Origin: Strigomonas culicis
Lineage: Eukaryota; Euglenozoa; Kinetoplastea; Trypanosomatida; Trypanosomatidae
DNA: 35,497 nt
Reading direction: 5' to 3'
Assembly (NCBI GenBank): GCA_000482145.1
Contig: AUXH01000139.1
Span: forward strand, 1 to 35,497
A program made the translations under genes and the position numbers. Each line of letters starts with the position of its first letter. The stretch's first letter is position 1. The notes under the pieces are model-generated. The model saw only the letters and a list, made by a program, of their open reading frames with translations. It made no database searches and was not told the origin of the DNA. This document shows, one piece after another, positions 27,615 through 34,959 of the stretch.

Positions 27615-29909
27615 CGCGTCTGCACGGATGGTGTCAGCCAGCGCCGCCACGTCCGTGGCGCCGCGATGCTTCTCCTGGCACTGGCGCTGCTGCTGGTCGC
27701 CGCCCCAGCCGACGCCGTGAGCATCAACCTCACGCGATACGGCTACACGGTGGCCGGTACGTTGAGCTCAAGGGGCTCGGTCGATGGCACCCCCGGCGTC
27801 AGTCGCTTCCAAAACCCGTTCGCGCTCTGCGGCTCTCACAACGCGACGGACACCGACGACTTGGAGTTCCTCATTAGCGATAACTACCGCATGCGCATCT
27901 TCACCCGCGCAAGCACGACGCTCTCGACGTGGTTCGACAACGGGGGGACTGGCTCTTCCGTAGACGGACCCCTCTCAACGAGCGACGCCAGCGTCGCCGT
28001 CGGGACGATCAGCAACGTGATGGGGTGCCACAAGTACCGCTACAACAGCTCCATGGTCTTCACCTTCTTCGTCACGCAGAAAAACACAATCCGGTATATC
28101 TTCAACGACTACATCTACACCTACACGTATACGGAAAACACCGGCTTGCAGTTCACCTCCGTGACCACCTATGGCACGTCGCGGCTGTACGCGCTCAGCA
28201 CGACGAACAGCGTGCTGTCCTGCACCCTCTCCACGACATCTCCTTACATCAGCGCCTGCAGCATCCTTACACTGAGCAGCGTCGCATCATCGTCGATCAT
28301 CAAGGGCATCGCCCCCACCAGCACCGGCTTCCTGATCACCACGGGCAGCACGATCAACCTGTACGTGGTGGCCGGCACCAGTGCGTCGCTGGAGGCGAGT
28401 GTCAGCGGTGCGTTTCTCGATGTACAGCAGGCGCCCAACGGCATCTACTTCGCGGTGACGAGCTCTGCCATCTACCGCCTAGTGGTCGGCAGCACGACGC
28501 TGGCGGCCTACGTCCATGCGGGCACGGAGAGCGATTCGTGCTCGCCCAGCACCAACAACGTGGATGGCCTCGAGCCCACCTACTGTGGCATCCAGCGCAT
28601 CCTGCCGTACAGCGCCAATGAGATCTACGTTGCCCTCCCGGGGCAGTACGTCCTGCGCTCGCTCATCCTGCCCCCCGTCCAGGTGCCCATCTTCTTCGGC
28701 CGCCTTCCCTTCCCCATCGGCTTCGTCGACGAGAGCGCTATTCTGCCGACGCTCATCGCGGACATCAACGCGGCCCTCAACAGTAGTGTGAACGCCGGCA
28801 ACACGTCGATGCAGCAGATCTACTACCCCTACCTGGACGAGTCCACCGGTGTGGTCGACACCACGACGTGGAACACGAACTACATGGTGCTGGTGCCCCA
28901 GCAGGCCTTCGACAACGCGCTGACGGTGGACCAAATATGGGCAGCGGACTACAGTGCAACACTCAGCGCCCTCAACGCCTACTACAGCCGCACGAATGAG
29001 GTGTACTACGGCGATAACAACGTCATGCCAGTCGCCAACCGCACCAAGCAGTTTCTCGTGGAGCAGCGCATCGCCGCCTACGCGCGGTCGCAGCTGGGTT
29101 ACGCACTCATCTACACTGGCAAGACCTTCCAGACGAGTGCGGTGAACGTCAGCGGCGTGAAGGTGCTCATGCCGGCCAGCTACGGCACGACGGCCAACCA
29201 CGCGCTCCTCTTCCCCTCCGACAGCGCCGTGAAGGCGATGCTGCTACAGGCCGTCCGCGACAGCTATCCCTCCAGCTCAAAGTACAACGTCTCCTTTTCT
29301 GGTGACACGTACAACTTCGCCCGCCTCGACGACGAGCAGACGATGGAGGCGCGGTGGTGGATCCAGCGCTTCGTGATGCAGCGCGTACGGTCGTGCGCCG
29401 CGTCGGACAGCAACCCCTCCGGCGACGGCAGCACCATGGTGGTGAACGGCGGGTCATCCGAGACCAGCGTGACCGGTATCGGCGGTGGCAACGGCCCGGA
29501 GCTGACCGCCGTGCCCATCGTGGGCATCACCAACCAGACCGTCGCGGCCGGCGTCGGGTCAAGCTACAGCACCTACAACTACGAGCTGTTTCTGCCGGAG
29601 GGCTACAACTTCACCGGCACCAAATTCAGCGCCTGCATGAATGCCACCGATTGGAGCACCTTTGTCGTGTGGATCAATGCCCAGCCGACCAAGGCAAAGA
29701 AGACATGCAACACGGGCTGCATCGTCGGCATCGCCGTCGCCTCGGCGGTGGTCGCATGCATCCTCATCGCGGTCATTGTCGTGGTGACGTCCAAGCGCAG
29801 ACGTCTGGCGACCGTCGTCGTGCCCACCGAGAACGGCGTCGCGCGGCCCAAGTTCTCCAGCACCGTGGACTTAGACGAAGAGGCTAGCAGCAACCCGTTA
29901 GCGGCATAA
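27597..29909 (+). CDS. FLA1BP: FLA1-binding-protein-like membrane glycoprotein
   Basis: From ATG 27597 the protein has 770 residues. From ATG 27666, which starts a textbook signal peptide (MLLLALALLLVAAPADA), it would have 747. The ectodomain begins with NHL/propeller-like repeats (about 40-365: GTLSSRGSVDG, LEFLISDNYRMRIF, LYALSTTNSVLS, GIYFAVTSSAIYRLV, EIYVALPGQYVLRSL). A second extracellular domain (about 365-690) follows with several N-glycosylation sequons. A cysteine pair, C-x3-C, sits just before a membrane helix at about 709-730. The cytosolic tail is about 40 residues, starting basic (KRRR) and ending acidic and Ser-rich. Position next to the FLA1-like gene, greater length and NHL-like repeats fit FLA1BP, the flagellar-membrane partner that binds FLA1 across the attachment zone. 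I assign it by architecture and synteny. Confidence 0.73.
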   Translation: MAQSFKRVCTDGVSQRRHVRGAAMLLLALALLLVAAPADAVSINLTRYGYTVAGTLSSRGSVDGTPGVSRFQNPFALCGSHNATDTDDLEFLISDNYRMRIFTRASTTLSTWFDNGGTGSSVDGPLSTSDASVAVGTISNVMGCHKYRYNSSMVFTFFVTQKNTIRYIFNDYIYTYTYTENTGLQFTSVTTYGTSRLYALSTTNSVLSCTLSTTSPYISACSILTLSSVASSSIIKGIAPTSTGFLITTGSTINLYVVAGTSASLEASVSGAFLDVQQAPNGIYFAVTSSAIYRLVVGSTTLAAYVHAGTESDSCSPSTNNVDGLEPTYCGIQRILPYSANEIYVALPGQYVLRSLILPPVQVPIFFGRLPFPIGFVDESAILPTLIADINAALNSSVNAGNTSMQQIYYPYLDESTGVVDTTTWNTNYMVLVPQQAFDNALTVDQIWAADYSATLSALNAYYSRTNEVYYGDNNVMPVANRTKQFLVEQRIAAYARSQLGYALIYTGKTFQTSAVNVSGVKVLMPASYGTTANHALLFPSDSAVKAMLLQAVRDSYPSSSKYNVSFSGDTYNFARLDDEQTMEARWWIQRFVMQRVRSCAASDSNPSGDGSTMVVNGGSSETSVTGIGGGNGPELTAVPIVGITNQTVAAGVGSSYSTYNYELFLPEGYNFTGTKFSACMNATDWSTFVVWINAQPTKAKKTCNTGCIVGIAVASAVVACILIAVIVVVTSKRRRLATVVVPTENGVARPKFSSTVDLDEEASSNPLAA

Positions 29910-31098
29910 ATGCTAGAGCAAAAAAAAAAAATAAGAATAATAACACTCTTTTAATAGAGAAAGAAAAACTTAGAAAAAAAATAAGGAAGAAGAAGAAGAA
30001 AGAGGGCGCATGGTATATGCTCTATTGTTACATTAATACAATAAATTCTTCACTTTTTTTAGGGTTCCTTCCTTTTCACTGTTTTCGTTTCGACAATTGT
30101 TTCATGTTTCTTCTTGTTTTATTGTTTGCAAAAAAAAAAAAAACTATACCTATATATTTATATGTCTGTACTTACTTTTCTGTTTTCATTTAGAAGTCAT
30201 CTGACACATCACATCGTTTTTTTTTGTTGTTGTTGGTTTTTTTAAACATTAGTGACGCTTTATTTTTAAAAAAAAATCTTTCCAACTGTTCACTTGAGAC
30301 TAGAAGGGGAATGCAGGAGAGGAAAAAAGTGCACTTGATCCGAAAAAGAACAGTGAGGAAAGAGTAAAAAACGATCACTGTTAGAAAATGTTCTGTTTGT
30401 TTTTATTGTTACTCTTTGTAAATATTTAAAAATACATAGTAGTAACACCGCAAAAAAAAGATGAAAAAAAATATATGATTAATCGCATATATATATATAT
30501 ATATATGAGAATTGCATGGATAGTGAGAAAAGAAAGAAAAGAAAAAAGAAATGATTTTGCTTTTTTTTCTTTTTACTGTATTTCATTATCCGGTTCACTG
30601 CAGTGAACTATTTCAGTTTTCAGTTTTTTTCTTGATGATTGCCGTTTTTTTCTCTATGTATTCCAAAGGCAGGCGAAAGGAAAAATGCTCATTTATATTG
30701 TTTTGTATCTCTGTTGTTTCTTTTGTTTTGTTTTTTTCTGAACCGACTTTTGACCCCTTCTTTGTTCTTCTTCCGTTCAGCATTTATCATGTCCACGAAA
30801 ATGTTTTTTTATACATATGTATCCCAAAAAAAAAGCTAATGAATGAATAATTTTCCAAAAAAAAAAAGAAGTTTACGTCTGCATATGTGTGTATATGGTA
30901 TTCTCGAAAAAAAAAAAGAACAACAGCATAACTCTTCTCATTTCCTCTCTCTCTCTCTTCTATTTTTTTTTCTTTTTACCCTGGCTTTCAGCTACGTTTT
31001 CTTTTCGAGAGTGTGTCTGTGTACGCCTCCACTCGTACAGGCGGTTTTCTCTTGTACACTTTACATACTTTACATTGCCTTGAGGGAGAGGGGGGGAA
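29910..31098. other. 1.2-kb gene-free spacer
   Basis: No gene is supported. It contains A/T homopolymers, a TA run at about 30488-30505, a 16-bp palindrome GTTCACTGCAGTGAAC at 30593-30608 and several T/C tracts. The frame at 30551-30850 encodes mainly F, S, V and L from T-rich sequence and has no coding-type third positions. The region is probably mostly 3' UTR of the FLA1BP-like mRNA. Confidence 0.6.
30941..30991 (+). promoter_or_regulatory. Spliced-leader acceptor for the endonuclease G gene
   Basis: A strong C/T tract leads to GGCTTTCAG, with AG at 30990-30991. The 5' UTR would be about 107 nt. Confidence 0.65.
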
Positions 31099-32325
31099 AT
31101 GAGCTCCCTTCCAAAACTCTTCGGCGCGGCAGCGGCCACGCTTGCGGCGGCGGCGGCGGCCACCCTGTACGCGAAGCAGGACGCCGGCCGCCGCCTGGTG
31201 CTCCTGCCCTCCGCCCCTGGCGCGGCGCCGCAGCAGGAGCCTGCCTACCCGGTGGTGCTGCCGCCGGGCACCCCCGCAGCAGAGGTCCCGCACCTCCACC
31301 GCGTCTTCCTCGCCCAGTGTGAGCAGGCGGCGGGGCTGGGGCTGCCCTCGACGGGGGAGGTGCGCTGCTACGGCGGCTACCTCTCCAGCCTCAACTACGA
31401 GCGGCGCGTGCCGAACTGGGTGCTGGAGGTGATACACTACGACCGCCTGCGCGGCGGCGACGACGGCGCGCCCGCGGGGGCGCGGCAGCACAGCAGCTTC
31501 TACGAGGACCGCACCGTGCCGCCCGCCTTCCGCGTCAGGACGACGAGCTACCCGACGGAGGGCGGCCTCAGCCGCGGCCACCTCGCCGCCGCGCAGTTCC
31601 ACAAGGGCTCGCAGCACGAGATGGACGCGACCTTCAACATGAGCGCGAACGTCGTGCCGCAGGACATGACGGTGAACGCGGTGGACTGGGCGCGGCTCGA
31701 GGGCCTCACGCGCAAACTGAGCAAGGAGGTGGCGGCCGACGGCGGACGGCTCTTCGTGGCGACGGGGCCCGCCTTTGTGCCGCGGCGCCTGTCGCTCGCG
31801 CGTGACGCCGGCGGCGTGTGGCGGCAGACGCCCGTCGCGCACGGCGGCCGGCTCGTCATGCAGTACGAGCTGACGGAGAAGGATCAGCAGCACGTCGCCG
31901 TGCCGACCCACCTCTATAAGCTCATCGTCGCGGAGAAGCAGGGGCGGGGCGGCGCGCCGCACTACGCGGCCGCCGCCTTCCTCATGCCGAACGAGGCGAT
32001 CCCGGCGGAGCAGCCTCTCGCGCGCTATCAGGTGCCTGTGGAGTCGCTGGAGGCCATCACGGGGCTGCAGTTCTTCCCCGCGCTGCGCGCGGCGACGCTG
32101 CCGGACCTCTGCCGCACGCACAAGTGCGAGGCCAAGGCGCCCGCGCTCTTTCAGAAGTTCCGGCAGGTCGCTCAGCTCCGCGCGGCAGACAGCGTGCCGG
32201 AGCTGCGGCAGGTGCGGGAGCGGCTGGCCGCCAACGGGCCGCTGGACGCCGCGGTCGAGAAGGAATTTGCGCGCAAGACGGCGGAGCTCGTGGCAGCGGC
32301 GATGCAACCCATTGACACCGTTTGA
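31099..32325 (+). CDS. EndoG: Endonuclease G, mitochondrial (DNA/RNA non-specific nuclease)
   Basis: This 408-residue member of the beta-beta-alpha-metal non-specific nuclease family is predicted to be mitochondrial and, as in relatives, linked to DNA degradation during cell death. The N-terminus has a hydrophobic, Ala-rich segment (about 8-23), suited to an inner-membrane anchor or targeting signal. The family hallmarks are in order: the VPNWVLEVI segment near 109, the active-site box S158-R159-G160-H161 (DRGH in most eukaryotic homologues), the NMSANVVPQ segment (180-188), metal-binding N193 and E201 in the N-x7-E arrangement seen in Serratia nuclease, and GLQFFPAL near 319. His161 is the expected general base. 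The Ser in place of Asp is, as I recall, typical of trypanosomatid EndoG. About 80 residues after the core (about 330-408) form a charged helical tail. It lies next to the FLA1 pair, as remembered from Leishmania and T. brucei. Confidence 0.9.
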   Translation: MSSLPKLFGAAAATLAAAAAATLYAKQDAGRRLVLLPSAPGAAPQQEPAYPVVLPPGTPAAEVPHLHRVFLAQCEQAAGLGLPSTGEVRCYGGYLSSLNYERRVPNWVLEVIHYDRLRGGDDGAPAGARQHSSFYEDRTVPPAFRVRTTSYPTEGGLSRGHLAAAQFHKGSQHEMDATFNMSANVVPQDMTVNAVDWARLEGLTRKLSKEVAADGGRLFVATGPAFVPRRLSLARDAGGVWRQTPVAHGGRLVMQYELTEKDQQHVAVPTHLYKLIVAEKQGRGGAPHYAAAAFLMPNEAIPAEQPLARYQVPVESLEAITGLQFFPALRAATLPDLCRTHKCEAKAPALFQKFRQVAQLRAADSVPELRQVRERLAANGPLDAAVEKEFARKTAELVAAAMQPIDTV

Positions 32326-32470
32326 TGAGCGCCCCGTGCGGGGGCCATATCGGTGCGCATGCATGATCATTACCCTTGCGTTTGTTTTCCAAAGCGAAGA
32401 AGGCGAAAAAAAAAAAAAGTGAGAGAACAAGTGTGTTGCTCATTTTTCAACTGGAGCTCTCTTTTTCTGA

Positions 32471-32503
32471 TTTCCTCTCCCCTCTTCTCTTCCCCTGTAC
32501 CAG
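32471..32503 (+). promoter_or_regulatory. Spliced-leader acceptor for the decarboxylase gene
   Basis: A near-continuous C/T tract ends in GTACCAG, with AG at 32502-32503, giving a 25-nt 5' UTR. Confidence 0.75.
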
Positions 32504-32528
32504 TATTCACTGACTCGCGCGTATTTTC

Positions 32529-33890
32529 ATGTGGATTGAGAAGGCCATGCTGGAGGTGGCGGCGGCGAAGCTGTTCCCCGGGCACACCCACATTTTCCTC
32601 GTCTGCCAGAGTGAGCTGAGGCGCCGCATGGCCGTCATTCGGGACGCGTTCGCCACGGAGGCGCGCGCGGCGGGCGGGCCGCACCCGCCCGCCTTCCTCC
32701 ACACCTTTGCCGTGAAGGCCAACCCAATGCAGAGCGTGCTGGAGACGGCCGAAGCGTTTGGCTTCGGCGCTGAGACGGCCAGCATCGGCGAGTTCCAGCT
32801 CGCGGAGCGCATTTTTGGCGGCACGGCGGCGCGCAGGGTCGTCTTCGACTCTCCCGCGAAGACGCTGGAGGAGCTGCACCACGCGCTGCAGACGCCATGC
32901 TACCTCAACGTGGACAACTTTGCGGAGCTCGACCGCATTCTGGCCCTGCAGCGCGGCGACGTGGCGCACCTGCCGGCGCTGCCCACCATCGCGGCGACGG
33001 TCGGCATACGGGTGAACCCGCAGACGGTCGAGCACACGGAGAACGCGACGCTGGCGACGGGCGGCCGCATCAGCAAGTTTGGCGTCGGGCTGCGCGACGC
33101 GGACAACCGGGAGCGCATCATCGACTACTTCGAGCGGTACCACGACGTGATCAACCTTCGGATGCTGCACGTGCACAGCGGGTCGCAGGGGCTGTCGCTC
33201 GACACGATGGTGACCGGCGTCCACGCCATACTCGCCGAGCTGGCGGAGGACCCGCGCCTCGCCCCGCTCGTCGACGTGATTGACATCGGCGGCGGCTTCC
33301 CCGTCGACTTCGGCTCCGACGACGAGCGGCTCACCGTTGCCGACTACGCGCGCGAGCTGCGGGAGCGCGTGCCGGGCCTCTTCACCGCCGCGCGGCCGCG
33401 GCTCATCATCACCGAGTTCGGCCGCACGATCGCGGCGAAGTCCGGCGTCCTCCTGTCGCGCGTCGAGTACGTGAAGCAGAGCGGCGGGCGGCAGATGGTG
33501 CTGCAGCACGCCGGCGCCGATCTGGCCGTGCGCACCGTGTGGCAGCCGGAGAAGTGGCCGCTGCGCGTGGCGGTGTACGACAAGGACGGCAGGCGGAAGG
33601 ACGGCGGCCGCGCGGCGGTGCCGACGGACGTCGGCGGGCCCTGCTGCAACTCCGGCTGCATGCTCGCGCGCGCGGCGCCGCTCCCGGGCGATATCACGCC
33701 GCTGGAGGACGTGGTGCTCGTGCACGACGTCGGTGGCTATTACCACAGCGCCTTCTCCCTCTACAATTTGCGGCAGATGCCCGCGTGCTACGTCTACGAC
33801 GCCGATGCGACGACAACGCCGCGGCTGCGGTGTGTGAAGCGGGCGCAGACGGTGGGGGACACGTTGAAACTATTTGAGACGGATGTGTAA
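32529..33890 (+). CDS. Fold-type III PLP decarboxylase, DAP/Orn decarboxylase family, substrate unknown
   Basis: This 453-residue enzyme belongs to the group IV (Orn/DAP/Arg) PLP decarboxylases, with an N-terminal TIM-barrel and a C-terminal beta domain. Visible family features are the PLP lysine K63 (in FAVKANP), RVNP (161-164), SKFG (182-185), HVHSGSQ (214-220), the phosphate-binding GGGFP (254-258), EFGR (296-299, where EPGR or ESGR is usual) and the C-terminal box GPCCNSGC (370-377), followed by VGGYYHS (401-407). The overall pattern, with ADLAVR near 330, is closer to diaminopimelate than ornithine decarboxylase. Residues that contact substrate are changed: the acidic residue after the catalytic Cys is Asn374, the following Asp position is Cys377, and the usual Asp before A-G is His327. 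The enzyme is probably active on PLP but with a different substrate, or not a decarboxylase. There is no targeting signal. Trypanosomatids generally lack lysine biosynthesis, so a bacterial gene transfer is possible but unproven. Confidence 0.83.
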   Translation: MWIEKAMLEVAAAKLFPGHTHIFLVCQSELRRRMAVIRDAFATEARAAGGPHPPAFLHTFAVKANPMQSVLETAEAFGFGAETASIGEFQLAERIFGGTAARRVVFDSPAKTLEELHHALQTPCYLNVDNFAELDRILALQRGDVAHLPALPTIAATVGIRVNPQTVEHTENATLATGGRISKFGVGLRDADNRERIIDYFERYHDVINLRMLHVHSGSQGLSLDTMVTGVHAILAELAEDPRLAPLVDVIDIGGGFPVDFGSDDERLTVADYARELRERVPGLFTAARPRLIITEFGRTIAAKSGVLLSRVEYVKQSGGRQMVLQHAGADLAVRTVWQPEKWPLRVAVYDKDGRRKDGGRAAVPTDVGGPCCNSGCMLARAAPLPGDITPLEDVVLVHDVGGYYHSAFSLYNLRQMPACYVYDADATTTPRLRCVKRAQTVGDTLKLFETDV

Positions 33891-33955
33891 GTCAGCCGTC
33901 ACTCTTCAGGAGAAAGCAGGCGGTGTATGAAGTGGCGCCGTTCTGTTCGGTGTTC

Positions 33956-33960
<5 letters not shown>

Positions 33961-34003
<43 letters not shown>
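33961..34003. repeat. (ATT)n microsatellite, 43 bp
   Basis: Fourteen perfect TTA/ATT units lie in the short spacer after the decarboxylase gene, the longest perfect trinucleotide repeat among the spacers here. Confidence 0.95.
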
Positions 34004-34070
34004 TATGTTGTTTGACTCTGGGTGCCATTGAAACGCTTCATCTCTTTGTTTTATCCCTGATGCACTTCTT

Positions 34071-34135
34071 TCCTTTTTTTTTCTCTTTTTTTTCTTCTTG
34101 GTTTGCCTTTTTTTTGTTGTGTGTGTGTGTGACAG
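34071..34135 (+). promoter_or_regulatory. Spliced-leader acceptor for the Dpy-30 gene
   Basis: A T-rich tract and a short GT run end in GTGACAG, with AG at 34134-34135, giving a 19-nt 5' UTR. Confidence 0.65.
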
Positions 34136-34154
34136 CTGAAGAGTAAGAACACCA

Positions 34155-34562
34155 ATGCAAGAGGCAGTGAACAACCCCTCCGTACAGGTGATGGTGCGCC
34201 TTCTAGAAGAGAACATATGGACCGATGCGGCCTCCTCGCCGATTGGAAAGAATGAAGAAGAACAGGAGAAGGAAGTCTACATCCGTGCGCAGGTTCTGCC
34301 GACCCTAGTCCCTGCCCTGCACCAGCTCCTGCAGCTGGAGCAGAAGCACCAGCGGGAGGTCGCGTCGGGCGACGCCGCCGTGGCGGCCGCCGCAGCGCAG
34401 CGGCGGCATGGCGCCACCGCGGACGCGGACCCCATCTCCTGGCTAGCCCACTACCTGCTGCGTAACAACACCACCGTCGACGGCGTGGCGTCGCGGATTA
34501 AGAATCATCCTTTTGCGGTGTCCAACAACGTCTATCTAAAACGCAGAGAAGCCGGCAATTAG
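34155..34562 (+). CDS. Small Dpy-30 motif protein
   Basis: This 135-residue protein carries a Dpy-30-type dimerisation motif split by a linker. The first helix contains YIRAQVLPTLVPALHQLLQL (about 41-60). The second holds the signature DPISWLAHYLLRNN at 92-105, matching the D-P-I-x-x-L-A-x-Y-L-L-K/R-N-N core. The helices are separated by an Ala/Arg-rich insert (about 65-90) that is longer than in canonical Dpy-30. About 30 N-terminal and 30 C-terminal residues flank the motif. Dpy-30/RIIa-type four-helix bundles dock amphipathic helices, either in histone methyltransferase complexes or in axonemal radial spokes and related ciliary assemblies. In a flagellate a ciliary role is at least as likely as a chromatin one; the sequence does not separate them. 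The start is the first ATG after the splice site. Confidence 0.75.
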   Translation: MQEAVNNPSVQVMVRLLEENIWTDAASSPIGKNEEEQEKEVYIRAQVLPTLVPALHQLLQLEQKHQREVASGDAAVAAAAAQRRHGATADADPISWLAHYLLRNNTTVDGVASRIKNHPFAVSNNVYLKRREAGN

Positions 34563-34959
34563 GAGAAGAAAAAAGGGATTCCACTGTGTATATACATATA
34601 TATTCGTTTTTTGCCTCACTGAGTATGTACGATAACATCTTCTGTATCTCAACTACGTTTTTTTTTTCTTTGGTGTGTTATGAGTGTTCTTTTACCACTC
34701 GATTGTCTTTTGTTGCTCCTGTTGTTTTGCTTTTTTCTGTAGCAAGTGGGTCTTTCTGCTGTTGCCTGTGCACATGCATGGTGGTCTGTCCTCCTCTCTT
34801 TTGTTCTCGGATAAAAAAATTACAGATAGACCAATAGAAGAATAGAAGAGGAAGTGAACGTGTGTATAAAGGCCGTCATTTTAGATCGATTATAGAGAAC
34901 TTAAAAATAATAAAGGACGAAGGAAAAACTATAGAAGCATTTCAAACAGAACGGATAGA
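34563..34959. other. AT-rich intergenic spacer
   Basis: No gene is seen. Pyrimidine tracts near 34650-34740 and 34786-34808 and a short TA run are present. Confidence 0.65.
34786..34825 (+). promoter_or_regulatory. Probable spliced-leader acceptor for the last gene
   Basis: A T/C tract is followed by AG at 34824-34825, giving a 5' UTR of about 134 nt. An alternative is AG 34741-34742, after the tract ending in TTTTTTCTGT. Confidence 0.5.

Noticed and set aside
30551..30850. 99-residue hydrophobic frame in a spacer
   Set aside because: Hydrophobicity comes from T-rich DNA; codon use is AT-rich at all positions, unlike genes here.
30988..32430. 480-residue minus-strand frame opposite EndoG, and the one at 32370-33746 opposite the decarboxylase
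   Set aside because: Sense frames carry complete catalytic motifs; the antisense frames are GC shadows.
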